This document shows positions 39,591-49,477 of a stretch of 54,404 nucleotides of DNA, piece by piece. Source of the DNA: Mesorhizobium metallidurans STM 2683 (GTDB taxonomy: Bacteria; Pseudomonadota; Alphaproteobacteria; Rhizobiales; Rhizobiaceae); the NCBI RefSeq assembly GCF_000350085.1, contig NZ_CAUM01000030.1, forward strand, positions 1-54,404, in the 5' to 3' direction. A model generated the notes under the pieces. That model was not told the origin of the DNA. It ran no database searches and saw nothing but the letters and a program-made list of their open reading frames with translations. Each line of letters starts with the position of its first letter. The first letter of the stretch is position 1. The translations under genes and the position numbers were made by a program.

Positions 39591-40634
39591 CTACCTCTGC
39601 ACCAGCCTCGCGCTTTCCACAGCAATGCCGAGCAGCGCCTGCCGGGCGAGCGCGACCGACAAATCGGGCCGCCGCCTTGTTTGCAGCACGGCGGTCTGCA
39701 GGCGGTTGAGGGCGCGGCCGAGCGCCTCGCTGTTCCAGCGTTCGAGCGCCCGCTCGACCAGTTTGCGCCGCGAGAAGAAAACCGGCGGGCGGGCCGAGGC
39801 CACGACTGAAGCGGCGTTGCGGCCGCCGGCGTCCATCTGGCCGCGCATGGCCTGCATCGCCTGCAATTGCCGCATCGCCGACGACAACACCAGGAAGGGT
39901 TGGCCGCCGGATTGGCAATGGCGGGTGAAGGCGGTGTCGAAATCGTTGATTTTGCCCTCGATCAAGGCATCGACGGCATCGTCGAAGGAGAGACCGGACA
40001 CATCGCCCGACGTCGCCTTGACGTCATCGAAGCCGATTTCCTTCTGGCCGTGGGCATAGAGCACCAGCTTTTCGATCTCGCCGCGCGAGGCCAGCCGGTC
40101 GCCGCCAAGGTTGCGGCGCAGCGCCTGCCGGGCGTCTGATGCCATCGACATGCCGGCCTTGCGCAGTTCGTCGTCGATGACCGCATCGATGTCCCTGGCC
40201 TCATCGGCGTAGCAGGGCAGGGCCATGGCGCTGTCGGCCGCCTCGACGATTGAGCGCAGACCAACGCCCTTCTTCAGGTCGCCGGCTTCGATGAGAATGA
40301 TCGCGTCGCGCGCGGGGTCCATGACAAGCGCCTTCACGTCGTCGGCCAGCGCCTTCTGGCCGCTGGCATTGCGCACCCACAGAAGCCGCCGATCCGAAAA
40401 CATCGGCACGGTGCGGGCCTCGTCGAGCAGGCGGCCCTCGTCGCGGTCGATCTCCGAACCGTCGAGCCTGACCACCGAGAACGGATCGTCGAGCGGCAGG
40501 CCGGTCTTCGCGACAAATGCCCTGGCGCGCTCGGCGACGAGCCCGCGATCGGGACCGTAGATCAGGACGATCGAGATGCGCGGATCGGGCTTCGCGAGCC
40601 AGGAATCAACCTCGTAGGCTTTCTTCTGTGCCAT
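39591..40634 (-). CDS. holA: DNA polymerase III delta subunit (clamp loader)
   Basis: A 347-residue HolA-family protein that opens the sliding clamp. SIVLIYGPDRGLVAERARAF lies near the N-terminus, with DVKALVMDPARDAIILIEAG in the AAA+-like core and a helical C-terminal collar (LVLSSAMRQLQAMQAMRGQM). Delta lacks a working Walker A, consistent with the sequence here. In many Rhizobiales it follows lptE and leuS in one operon; neither is upstream here, where a family C repeat and the bkd operon lie instead. It is bracketed by two family C direct repeats. Confidence 0.92.
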   Translation of the reverse strand: MAQKKAYEVDSWLAKPDPRISIVLIYGPDRGLVAERARAFVAKTGLPLDDPFSVVRLDGSEIDRDEGRLLDEARTVPMFSDRRLLWVRNASGQKALADDVKALVMDPARDAIILIEAGDLKKGVGLRSIVEAADSAMALPCYADEARDIDAVIDDELRKAGMSMASDARQALRRNLGGDRLASRGEIEKLVLYAHGQKEIGFDDVKATSGDVSGLSFDDAVDALIEGKINDFDTAFTRHCQSGGQPFLVLSSAMRQLQAMQAMRGQMDAGGRNAASVVASARPPVFFSRRKLVERALERWNSEALGRALNRLQTAVLQTRRRPDLSVALARQALLGIAVESARLVQR

Positions 40635-40704
40635 GGGGGATGGTTAGCATGGTGCGGGTAGTATGATAAGGCGCCGGGTGAACGGAGGGCGATCTCCCCT
40701 TTGA

Positions 40705-40914
40705 GGGCAGGGCAATCGCATATGGCGCTCCCCCACTCCGTCTCGGCTTCGCCGAGCCACCTCTCCCCCACAAAGTGGGGCAGAGGAAACGCCAATCGCC
40801 GTGGTCGCGGCCTTGAAAGGCCTGGGTTTCCTCTCCCCCAATGACATGGGGGAGAGGTGGCCGCGCAGCGGCCGGAGTGGGGGGCAGGCGCTGCCATATG
40901 CGATTGCCCTGCCC
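40705..40914. repeat. Family C palindromic repeat, copy 2
   Basis: A 210-bp element with a perfect 22-bp terminal inverted repeat (40705-40726 and 40893-40914, beginning GGGCAGGGCAATCGCATATG). The interior holds the same hairpins and the same ~42-bp non-palindromic centre (AAACGCCAATCGCCGTGG) as copy 1. No target-site duplication is seen. It lies in the 523-bp divergent gap between holA and the bkd operon; the rest of that gap must hold the bkd promoter but shows no clear dyad. Confidence 0.9.
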
Positions 40915-41082
40915 GCGGGGAAATTGGCAGCTCTGGCGCCTGCGCTCAATCTTCTGGCGGAAAGCTCGCGTAATCTTTCCCCAAATTGCGCGCTGCTGCG
41001 GAAGTTAGACAGGAAATTACGAGCGCTTGTAGCCATCTTACGCTGCGGCGAGGTCTGCGGCCGGCCGGAGATTATTCGGTAG

Positions 41083-42390
<1,308 letters not shown>

Positions 42391-42392
42391 CC

Positions 42393-43406
42393 ATGCCAAG
42401 ACGGACCATGATCGAGGCGATCCGCGACGCCATGGACGTGTCGATGGCGCGCGACAGCCAAGTCATCGTGTTCGGCGAGGATGTCGGCTTTTTCGGCGGC
42501 GTCTTCCGCTGCACGCAAGGCCTGCAGGCGAAATACGGCAAGAGCCGCTGCTTCGACGCGCCGATCAGCGAGGCGGGCATCGTCGGCTCGGCAATCGGCA
42601 TGGCTGCCTATGGTTTGAAGCCCTGCGTCGAGGTGCAGTTTGCCGACTATGTTTATCCGGCCTACGACCAGATCGTCTCGGAGGCGGCGCGGCTGCGCTA
42701 CCGCTCGAACGGCGATTTCACCTGCCCGATCGTGGTGCGCATGCCGACCGGCGGCGGCATCTTCGGCGGCCAGACCCACAGCCAGAGCCCGGAGGCGCTG
42801 TTCACCCATGTCTCCGGCCTGAAGGTCGTGGTGCCGTCCAATCCGCATGACGCCAAGGGCCTGCTGATCGCGGCGATCGAGGATCCCGACCCGGTGATCT
42901 TCCTGGAGCCGAAGCGGCTGTACAACGGTCCCTTCGACGGCCACCACGACCGCCCGGTGACGCCGTGGTCCAAGCATGAGCTGGGCGAAGTCGCCGACGG
43001 CCATTATACGGTCCCGCTCGGCAAGGCCGTCATCCGGCGGCCGGGCGCTGCGGTCACCGTGCTTGCCTATGGCACCATGGTCTATGTCGCCGAGGCGGCG
43101 GCCGGGGAGGCCGGCATCGACGCCGAGATCATCGATCTCAGGACATTGCTGCCGCTCGATCTCGAAACCATCGTCGCCTCGGTGAAAAAGACCGGGCGCT
43201 GCGTGGTCGTGCACGAGGCGACGCTGACCTCCGGCTTCGGCGCCGAGCTGTCGGCGCTGGTGCAGGAGAATTGTTTCTATCACCTCGAAGCGCCTGTGGC
43301 GCGGGTTGCCGGCTGGGACACGCCCTATCCGCATGCGCAGGAATGGGACTATTTCCCCGGCCCCGCCCGGGTCGGGCGTGCACTCGTCGAAACATTGGAA
43401 GCCTAG
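42393..43406 (+). CDS. bkdA2: Branched-chain 2-oxoacid dehydrogenase E1 beta subunit
   Basis: A 337-residue E1 beta. VIVFGEDVGFFGGVF, CFDAPISEAGIVGSAIGMA and MPTGGGIFGGQTHSQSPE are characteristic, and IIDLRTLLPLDLETI lies in the C-terminal domain. It begins 2 bp after the E1 alpha stop and forms the alpha2-beta2 heterotetramer with it. Confidence 0.96.
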   Translation: MPRRTMIEAIRDAMDVSMARDSQVIVFGEDVGFFGGVFRCTQGLQAKYGKSRCFDAPISEAGIVGSAIGMAAYGLKPCVEVQFADYVYPAYDQIVSEAARLRYRSNGDFTCPIVVRMPTGGGIFGGQTHSQSPEALFTHVSGLKVVVPSNPHDAKGLLIAAIEDPDPVIFLEPKRLYNGPFDGHHDRPVTPWSKHELGEVADGHYTVPLGKAVIRRPGAAVTVLAYGTMVYVAEAAAGEAGIDAEIIDLRTLLPLDLETIVASVKKTGRCVVVHEATLTSGFGAELSALVQENCFYHLEAPVARVAGWDTPYPHAQEWDYFPGPARVGRALVETLEA

Positions 43407-43423
43407 AGTGGGGGAGGCCTGAG

Positions 43424-44839
43424 ATGGGCGAGCATGTCATCAAGCTGCCGGATGTCGGCGAAGGCGTCGCCGAAGCCGAGCTCGTCGAGTGGCACGTCAA
43501 GGTCGGCGATCTCGTGCGCGAGGACGCCGTGCTTGCCGCTGTCATGACCGACAAGGCGACGGTCGAAATTCCGTCGCCCGTCGATGGCGAGATCCTGTGG
43601 CTCGGCGCCGAGATCGGCGACACGGTGGCGATCGGCTCGCCGATCGTGCGGCTGAAAGTGGCGGGCGAGGGCAATGTGAAGGATGCGCTGCAAGAAGTTG
43701 AGGAGGGCGCCACCCCTAGCCCCGAACGCCAGCGCAGTACCCCCACCCCTAGCCCCTCCCCACAAGGGGGAGGGGGACGTGCCACCGCCTCCAAGGTCGG
43801 AGCAAAGCCCACCTTGTCGTCATCAGTAGATTCCAAAGGAATCGAAGGCGTGGGAGCGGCGGCGACAGAATCCCCCTCTCCCTTGCGGGGAGGGGTTAGG
43901 GGTGGGGGTACTGCGCCGACATCTCGAGTTGCTGCGCCCGGTGGCGCACCACGCCCCGAAGGCGAAAAGCCGCTGGCCTCGCCCGCCATCCGGCTGCGGG
44001 CCAGGGAGGCAGGCATCGACCTCAGGCAGGTCGCCGGCAGCGGTCCGGCCGGCCGCATAGGCCACGAGGACATCGATGCCTTCCTGGCGCGGGGACCGCA
44101 GGTCGCCAGGACATCCGGCCTCGCCCGCAACGACGCGATCGAGGACATCAAGGTGATCGGGCTGAGGCGCAAGATCGCCGAGAAAATGGCGCTCGCCAAA
44201 TCGCGCATCCCGCACATCACCTATGTCGAGGAGATCGACGTCACCGCATTGGAGGACTTGCGTGCCGCGCTCAACAAGGAGAAACGGCCGGCCGGCGCGG
44301 AACGGCCGAAGCTGACGCTGCTGCCGTTCCTGATGCGGGCGATGGTCAGGGCGATCGCCGACCAGCCCCAGCTCAACGCGCTGTTCGACGACGAGGCCGG
44401 CATCATCCACCAGCATGGCGGCGTCCATATCGGCATTGCCGCGCAGACGCCGTCGGGGCTGGTGGTCCCGGTGGTCAGGCATGCCGAGGCGCGTGACATC
44501 TGGGATTGCGCCGCCGAGCTCAACCGGCTGGCCGAGGCGGCCAAATCCGGCACGGCGACGCGTGACGAGCTGTCGGGATCGACCATCACCATCACCTCGC
44601 TCGGCGCCATGGGCGGCGTGGCAACGACGCCGGTCATCAACCATCCGGAAGTGGCGATCGTCGGCGTCAACAAGATGATGGTGCGGCCGGTGTGGGACGG
44701 CACGCAGTTCATGCCGCGCAAGATGATGAACCTGTCCTCCAGCTTCGACCACCGGGTGATCGACGGCTGGGACGCCGCGGTGTTTGTCCAGCGCATCAAG
44801 ACGCTGCTGGAGACGCCGGCGCTGATTTTCATGGATTGA
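43424..44839 (+). CDS. bkdB: Branched-chain 2-oxoacid dehydrogenase E2 (lipoamide acyltransferase)
   Basis: A 471-residue E2 core. The lipoyl domain holds K44 in MTDKATVEIPSP. The peripheral subunit-binding domain starts SPAIRLRAREAGIDLRQVAGSGPAGRI. The catalytic domain ends SFDHRVIDGWDAAVF with the catalytic His. The linker between the lipoyl and binding domains contains 61 extra residues (104-164), rich in Pro, Ser and Gly, encoded by an in-frame palindromic repeat. Without them the protein would be about 410 residues, the usual size. GGGGAGG lies upstream of the start. Confidence 0.96.
   Translation: MGEHVIKLPDVGEGVAEAELVEWHVKVGDLVREDAVLAAVMTDKATVEIPSPVDGEILWLGAEIGDTVAIGSPIVRLKVAGEGNVKDALQEVEEGATPSPERQRSTPTPSPSPQGGGGRATASKVGAKPTLSSSVDSKGIEGVGAAATESPSPLRGGVRGGGTAPTSRVAAPGGAPRPEGEKPLASPAIRLRAREAGIDLRQVAGSGPAGRIGHEDIDAFLARGPQVARTSGLARNDAIEDIKVIGLRRKIAEKMALAKSRIPHITYVEEIDVTALEDLRAALNKEKRPAGAERPKLTLLPFLMRAMVRAIADQPQLNALFDDEAGIIHQHGGVHIGIAAQTPSGLVVPVVRHAEARDIWDCAAELNRLAEAAKSGTATRDELSGSTITITSLGAMGGVATTPVINHPEVAIVGVNKMMVRPVWDGTQFMPRKMMNLSSSFDHRVIDGWDAAVFVQRIKTLLETPALIFMD
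43733..43915. repeat. Family E palindromic repeat inserted in frame in bkdB
   Basis: A 183-bp (61-codon) element with 29-bp terminal arms (43733-43761 and 43887-43915), 28 of 29 positions complementary, starting CGCAGTACCCCCACCCCTA. Each end also has its own CCCCTCCCC/GGGGAGGGG hairpin. The length is a multiple of three and the frame used has no stop. Confidence 0.9.
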
Positions 44840-44916
44840 GATCATGAAGGGAGGATCGCAGGGGCGAAGAATGAGGGGGGCGCTGTCCCGCCGGCTTGGA
44901 TAACCAGGGTGCCAAA

Positions 44917-46374
44917 ATGAAAGAAATCTCCTGCAAGCTGCTCGTCATCGGCGCCGGGCCCGGCGGCTATGTCTGCGCCATTCGCGCCGGCCAGCTCGGC
45001 ATCGACACGGTGATCGTCGAAGCCGGCAGGCCGGGCGGCACCTGCCTCAATGTCGGCTGCATCCCGTCCAAGGCACTGATTCACGCGGCGGAGGAGTTCG
45101 AGAAGGTCGCGCATATGGCTAGCGGCAAGAGCCCGCTCGGCATATCGGCCGCGCCGCCATCGCTCGACCTGGCAAAAACGGTCGTCTGGAAGGACGGTAT
45201 CGTTAGCCGGCTGACCAATGGCATTGCCGGGCTGCTCAAGAAAGCCAAGGTCAAGACTGTGCAGGGCTGGGCGACGTTCCGCGACGGCAAGACCGTGGAG
45301 GTCGAGACGGAGACCGGGACGCAGGTGATCCGCGCCGAGACGGTGGTGATCGCGACCGGCTCGGCACCGGTCGAACTGCCGTTCCTGCCGTTCGGCGGCC
45401 CGGTGATCTCGTCGACCGAAGCGCTGGCGCTGGGCGCGGTGCCCAAAAGGCTCGCGGTCGTCGGTGGCGGCTATATCGGGCTGGAGCTCGGCATCGCCTT
45501 CGCCAAGCTCGGCGCCGCGGTGACCGTGGTCGAGGCCTTGCCGCGCGTGCTCGCCCAATATGATGCGGAGTTGACCCGACCAGTGGTGAAGCGGCTGGCC
45601 GAGCTCGGCATCGAGGTGATGACCGGTGCCAAGGCCAAGGGCCTGGCAAGTGAGGGACAGGCGGGCAAAGGACAAGCAGGCAAAGGCGATGCGCTGCTGG
45701 TCGAGACAGCGGACGGCAAGAACGCCAGGGTTGCCGCTGACAAGATCCTGGTCACGGTCGGCCGCAAGCCGCTGACCGAAGGGTTTGGGCTTGAGCAGAT
45801 CGATCTCGACATGGCGGGCAAAGATGGGGCGGGCAAAGATGGGGCAGGCAAATTCATCCGCATCGACGACCAGTGCCGCACCTCGATGCGTGGCGTCTTC
45901 GCCATTGGCGATGTCACCGGCGAGCCAATGCTGGCGCATCGGGCGATGGCGCAAGGCGAAATGGTCGCCGAGATCGTCGCCGGCCACAAAAGAAGCTGGG
46001 ACAAGCGCTCAATCCCGGCGATCTGCTTCACCGATCCCGAGCTGGTCACGGCGGGCCTGTCACCGGAGGAGGCGAAGGCGCTGGGTGGCGAGATCAAGAT
46101 CGGCCAGTTTCCTTTTGCCGCCAATGGCCGGGCGATGACGAAGCTGGGTGAGGAGGGATTCGTCCGCGTCGTTGCCCGAGCCGACAACCATCTGGTGCTC
46201 GGCATCCAGGCGGTCGGGCAAGGCGTGTCGGAACTGTCGGCGGCCTTTGGCCTGGCGCTGGAAATGGGCGCAAGGCTGGAGGACATCGCGGGCACCATCC
46301 ACGCCCATCCGACGCAGGGCGAGGGTTTTCAGGAAGCGGCGCTGAAGGCGCTGGGGCACGCGCTGCATGTTTGA
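44917..46374 (+). CDS. lpdV: Dihydrolipoyl dehydrogenase (E3) of the bkd complex
   Basis: A 485-residue FAD disulfide oxidoreductase that re-oxidises the E2 lipoamide. FAD site [13 protein letters not shown], redox disulfide [16 protein letters not shown] site [12 protein letters not shown] and the C-terminal His-Glu pair in [15 protein letters not shown]. Two loops carry tandem GQAGK or DGAGK pentapeptides (residues ~247-256 and ~298-312) that are not in typical E3. The start at 44917 is preferred over a TTG at 44896. It closes the operon. Confidence 0.95.
   Translation: MKEISCKLLVIGAGPGGYVCAIRAGQLGIDTVIVEAGRPGGTCLNVGCIPSKALIHAAEEFEKVAHMASGKSPLGISAAPPSLDLAKTVVWKDGIVSRLTNGIAGLLKKAKVKTVQGWATFRDGKTVEVETETGTQVIRAETVVIATGSAPVELPFLPFGGPVISSTEALALGAVPKRLAVVGGGYIGLELGIAFAKLGAAVTVVEALPRVLAQYDAELTRPVVKRLAELGIEVMTGAKAKGLASEGQAGKGQAGKGDALLVETADGKNARVAADKILVTVGRKPLTEGFGLEQIDLDMAGKDGAGKDGAGKFIRIDDQCRTSMRGVFAIGDVTGEPMLAHRAMAQGEMVAEIVAGHKRSWDKRSIPAICFTDPELVTAGLSPEEAKALGGEIKIGQFPFAANGRAMTKLGEEGFVRVVARADNHLVLGIQAVGQGVSELSAAFGLALEMGARLEDIAGTIHAHPTQGEGFQEAALKALGHALHV
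45655..45684 (+). repeat. 15-bp tandem repeat, two units, in the E3 gene
   Basis: GGACAGGCGGGCAAA then GGACAAGCAGGCAAA, encoding GQAGK twice. Confidence 0.85.
45808..45852 (+). repeat. 15-bp tandem repeat, three units, in the E3 gene
   Basis: GACATGGCGGGCAAA, GATGGGGCGGGCAAA and GATGGGGCAGGCAAA, encoding [10 protein letters not shown] and DGAGK. The GCRGGCAAA core is shared with the repeat at 45655-45684. Confidence 0.88.
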
Positions 46375-46413
46375 GGGCAGGCGGCAGAATGTTGATAAGG
46401 GCCGCCCCTATGC

Positions 46414-46596
46414 TTCGTCATCCCAGGGCGTAGCGAACGCGAAGCGGAGCGAAGACCCTGGGATCCATGCCGTGAAAGCCGCCGAAGAATGCGACGGAGC
46501 AGAATTCTGCACCGTAGATGCGCCTTTGCGTAACGGCATGGATCCTGGGGTCTGCGCCGCGTCGCTTCGCTCCTTGCTCCGCCCCAGGATGACGAA
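46414..46596. repeat. Family A long inverted-repeat element, copy 5
   Basis: A 183-bp element from TTCGTCATCC to GGATGACGAA with arms like copy 1 and a perfect palindromic centre (GCAGAATTCTGC). It lies between the convergent lpdV and saccharopine-dehydrogenase-like genes, 20 bp from the stop of the latter. Confidence 0.87.
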
Positions 46597-46616
46597 GACG
46601 CGGGGTCGCCAGGAAC

Positions 46617-47720
46617 CTAGCTCGCCAGCCGGCTCACCATCTCGTGTTGCGCATAGGCGTGCCCAAAACGGTTGGCGAGGAAGGCGTCGAGCGCGATGTC
46701 TTCCTGCCTGACGAAACCCTTGGCCGGCAGGCTGCCGTCGGCCAGCATGTCGAGCACGGCGCAGATGGCGGACGCCGTGGTGATCTGGATGGCGCTGCGC
46801 ACGGTGTCACCGATGCGCTTCGAATAGATCTTGTTGGCGTAGGTCTCCTGCAGCAGGCGGCCGCTCTTCAGGCCGCTGACGGTGACGAAGACGATGACCA
46901 CATCCTGCAATGTCGCCGGCAGGGCGCTTTCGAAAATGTCCTTCAGCACGTCGCGGCGGTGGCGGAGGCCGAGGTCGTTGAGCAGCGCCTTCATGATCGC
47001 GGCGTGGCCTGGATAGCGGATGGTGCGGTAGTTCAGCGTGCGCACTCTGCCCTTCAGCGTCTCGGCGAGGGTGCCTAGTCCCCCGGACGTGTTGAACGCC
47101 TCGTAGGTGACGCCGTCGAGCGAGAATTCCTCGCGCTCCTCCAGCGGCGGCACCTCGACCAGCTCGCCTTCGACGATCGCCTCGCAAGGTTCGCAATATT
47201 CGTTGATGACGCCGTCGGTGCTCCAGGTCAGATTGTAGTTCAGCGCATTGGACGGGTATTGCGGCAGCGCGCCGACCCGCATGCGCACGCTCTCCAGCGT
47301 GTCGAAGCGGCTGGCCAGATCATTGGCGACGATCGAGATGAAGCCCGGCGCCAGCCCGCATTGCGGGATGAAGGCGTTTTTGGCGGAACGGGCCAATTCC
47401 CTAACGCGCCTGGTGGCGGCGACATCCTCGGTCAGGTCGAGATAGTGCACGCCGGCGGTTGCCGCCGCTTCGGCGATGCGTGTGGTCAAATGGAAGGGTG
47501 CCGCGCTCAGCACCGCGAAACTGCCGACGAGCGCTGCTTCGAGAGCGCCAACCTTTGCAATGTCGAGCTCCAGCGTTTTGACCGTGGCCGGCAGTTCGGC
47601 CGAGCCCAGCTGCGCCACCGAGCGATCGACGAGGGTGACATGATAGTCGCCGGTCGCGGCGAGCATATCGGCGATGGTCGAGCCGATCTTGCCGGCGCCG
47701 ACGATTACGATTTTCTTCAT
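46617..47720 (-). CDS. Saccharopine dehydrogenase-like NAD(P)-binding protein
   Basis: A 367-residue oxidoreductase starting MKKIVIVGAGKIGSTIADML, a classic Rossmann motif, with DLTEDVAATRRV and QCGLAPGFISIVANDLA as in saccharopine/lysine 6-dehydrogenase relatives. The substrate is probably an amino acid or its imine; a lysine role is inferred from the family. It is divergent from an Lrp/AsnC-type regulator across 92 bp, the usual setting for an amino-acid-responsive gene. Confidence 0.87.
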   Translation of the reverse strand: MKKIVIVGAGKIGSTIADMLAATGDYHVTLVDRSVAQLGSAELPATVKTLELDIAKVGALEAALVGSFAVLSAAPFHLTTRIAEAAATAGVHYLDLTEDVAATRRVRELARSAKNAFIPQCGLAPGFISIVANDLASRFDTLESVRMRVGALPQYPSNALNYNLTWSTDGVINEYCEPCEAIVEGELVEVPPLEEREEFSLDGVTYEAFNTSGGLGTLAETLKGRVRTLNYRTIRYPGHAAIMKALLNDLGLRHRRDVLKDIFESALPATLQDVVIVFVTVSGLKSGRLLQETYANKIYSKRIGDTVRSAIQITTASAICAVLDMLADGSLPAKGFVRQEDIALDAFLANRFGHAYAQHEMVSRLAS

Positions 47721-47812
47721 GACGGCTTCCCTCGACTAACCTGGTTAAGAGCACAGAATCGCAGCTTGCCTGTCGAAAGAAAGCGTGGAATTGTTCGAAA
47801 CGAAGTGACTAA

Positions 47813-48271
47813 ATGATCGATATGCCGACGGAGTTGGTCGAAATGCTTAGTGAGGCCGAACAAGCTCTGCTCTCGCTGCTGCGCGACAATGCGCGCGCCT
47901 CAACGGCGGATCTGGCGCGGCGGCTCGGCGTCTCGCGGACGACCGTGCAGAGCCGGATCGAGCGGCTGGAACAGCGCGGCATCATCGCCGGCTACGGGGT
48001 GCGGCTTTCGCCGGACTATGAGCGCGGCCTGGTGCGGGCGCATGTCCTGCTCACGGTCACGCCCAAGCTTGCCGACAGAGTGGTGCGCGCCCTGCAGGCG
48101 CTGGCGCCGGTCAGGACGCTACATTCGGTGAGCGGCAATTTCGACATGATCGTCATCGTCGACGCGCCGTCGATCAGGGATCTCGACACGCTCCTCGACG
48201 AGATCGGCGCGATGGACGGGGTCGAGCGGACATCGTCCTCGATTATTTTGTCGACGCGGATCGATCGGTGA
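47813..48271 (+). CDS. Lrp/AsnC-family transcriptional regulator
   Basis: A 152-residue regulator. The HTH is LLSLLRDNARASTADLARRLGVSRTTVQSRIERLEQRGIIAGY in parts, and the C-terminal RAM ligand domain contains VLLTVTPKLADRVVRALQAL and TLHSVSGNFDMIVIVDAPS. It likely controls the divergent saccharopine-dehydrogenase-like gene in response to an amino acid. ATGs at 47813 and 47822 are both possible starts. Confidence 0.93.
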   Translation: MIDMPTELVEMLSEAEQALLSLLRDNARASTADLARRLGVSRTTVQSRIERLEQRGIIAGYGVRLSPDYERGLVRAHVLLTVTPKLADRVVRALQALAPVRTLHSVSGNFDMIVIVDAPSIRDLDTLLDEIGAMDGVERTSSSIILSTRIDR

Positions 48272-48483
48272 TCACATGACCACGCCGCGGCGTGGCGGTC
48301 CTTTGAAACGTCGGCGGGACGCCAACATCAAAAGGTTCTGCCATCGCGCCACCGTTCTACCGCGCGGCGTTCTTCAGCCAGTCGTCGATGGCATACGAAT
48401 TCGGTCACGAGAGACGGCCCGTCCGGCTGAAAATTACAAGGCGGGCGACGATCGGACGAAAAACATCAACAAGGTGGTTTACT

Positions 48484-48497
48484 ACTAACATGTTAGT
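48484..48497. promoter_or_regulatory. Perfect 14-bp palindrome upstream of the DapA-like operon
   Basis: ACTAACATGTTAGT is a perfect palindrome 42 bp before the operon's first start codon, in an AT-rich stretch unlike its surroundings. It is a good candidate operator for the GntR-type regulator encoded second in the operon. The rest of the 267-bp gap holds no gene. Confidence 0.5.
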
Positions 48498-48538
48498 GTG
48501 ATAGTGCTGACCACGAACTTCCTTTCGGAGACCGCCCG

Positions 48539-49477
48539 GTGACATCACGCTTTGGCCTCTCGGCCGCCCTTGCCACGCCTTTCGATGCCTCCGGGCAAAT
48601 CATCATGCCCGCGATGGTCGCCCAGGCGCGCAAATGCCTGGCCGAAGGCTGCGGCAGCGTTACGCTTTTCGGCACCACCGGCGAAGGCGCGTCGGTGGGC
48701 ACGCAGGAACGGCGGTCCGTCATCGAGGCCATGCTGGCTGCCGGCATCGCGCCAAACCAGCTCGTTGCCGGCGTGCTGATGGATGCTGTCGAAGACGCCG
48801 CCGGGCAGGCGCGCGACGCCTTGCGGCGCGGCGCCCGCAACATCCTCCTGGCGCCGCCGAGCTACTTCAAGAATGTCGGCGACGACGGCCTGTTCGGCTG
48901 GTTTTCCGCGGTGTTCGCCGCACTCGGGCCGCTCGCCCGCGACGTGCTCGTCTACAACATCCCATCCGTCACCATGGTAAAGTTGTCGCTCGGCCTGATC
49001 GGCCGGCTGCGCGCCGCCTTTCCGGGCGTGGTAACCGGGGTCAAGGATTCCGGCGGCGACTGGGATTACAGCCAGGCGCTGCTTGGCGCCCATGGCGACC
49101 TGGTGATCCTGATCGGCGACGAAAGGCATCTGGCGCAAGCGGTGCGGATTGGCGCCCAGGGCGCGATCTCGGGCATGGCCAACTTTGCTGCCGCCGAAAT
49201 CCGCGCCATGGCCGAGAACGGCCGCGACGATCCCCGCGTCGAGCGCTTCGTGCTCGAGCTGCTCAAGCATCCGGTCATCCCGGCGGTGAAGGCGATGGTG
49301 GCGCACAAGACCGGCGACGAACGCTGGCTGGCGGTTCGCCCGCCGCTGGAGCCGGTCGCCTTGCCGGAGCGGCAACAGCTTGTCGCCGCATACGACGGTC
49401 TGCGGCAATCCCGGCCTGAACGGCACGGGAAGCGCGCCAGGATATCGGTTTCAAGATGGGCAACGGCAACGAACTGA
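48539..49477 (+). CDS. DapA-like class I aldolase (dihydrodipicolinate synthase family)
   Basis: A 312-residue (beta/alpha)8 aldolase. GTTGEGASVGTQER is the phosphate-like pocket, the tyrosine is in LVYNIPSV, and the Schiff-base lysine is K169 in GVKDSGGDW. The family includes dihydrodipicolinate synthase, N-acetylneuraminate lyase and 2-keto-3-deoxy-sugar aldolases. In an operon with a sugar ABC importer and a GntR regulator, a keto-sugar acid aldolase is more likely than lysine synthesis. GTG start with CGGAG upstream. It overlaps the regulator gene by 22 bp. Confidence 0.9.
   Translation: MTSRFGLSAALATPFDASGQIIMPAMVAQARKCLAEGCGSVTLFGTTGEGASVGTQERRSVIEAMLAAGIAPNQLVAGVLMDAVEDAAGQARDALRRGARNILLAPPSYFKNVGDDGLFGWFSAVFAALGPLARDVLVYNIPSVTMVKLSLGLIGRLRAAFPGVVTGVKDSGGDWDYSQALLGAHGDLVILIGDERHLAQAVRIGAQGAISGMANFAAAEIRAMAENGRDDPRVERFVLELLKHPVIPAVKAMVAHKTGDERWLAVRPPLEPVALPERQQLVAAYDGLRQSRPERHGKRARISVSRWATATN

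Noticed and set aside
40705..40914. Family C element as a classical MITE with target-site duplication
   Set aside because: The 22-bp terminal inverted repeat is perfect, but the flanking bases do not form a visible duplication, and no matching transposase is in the window.
48276..48488. Short plus-strand open frame between the Lrp regulator and the aldolase
   Set aside because: Arg/Lys-rich translation with no ribosome-binding site or recognisable domain; it covers the operon promoter region.
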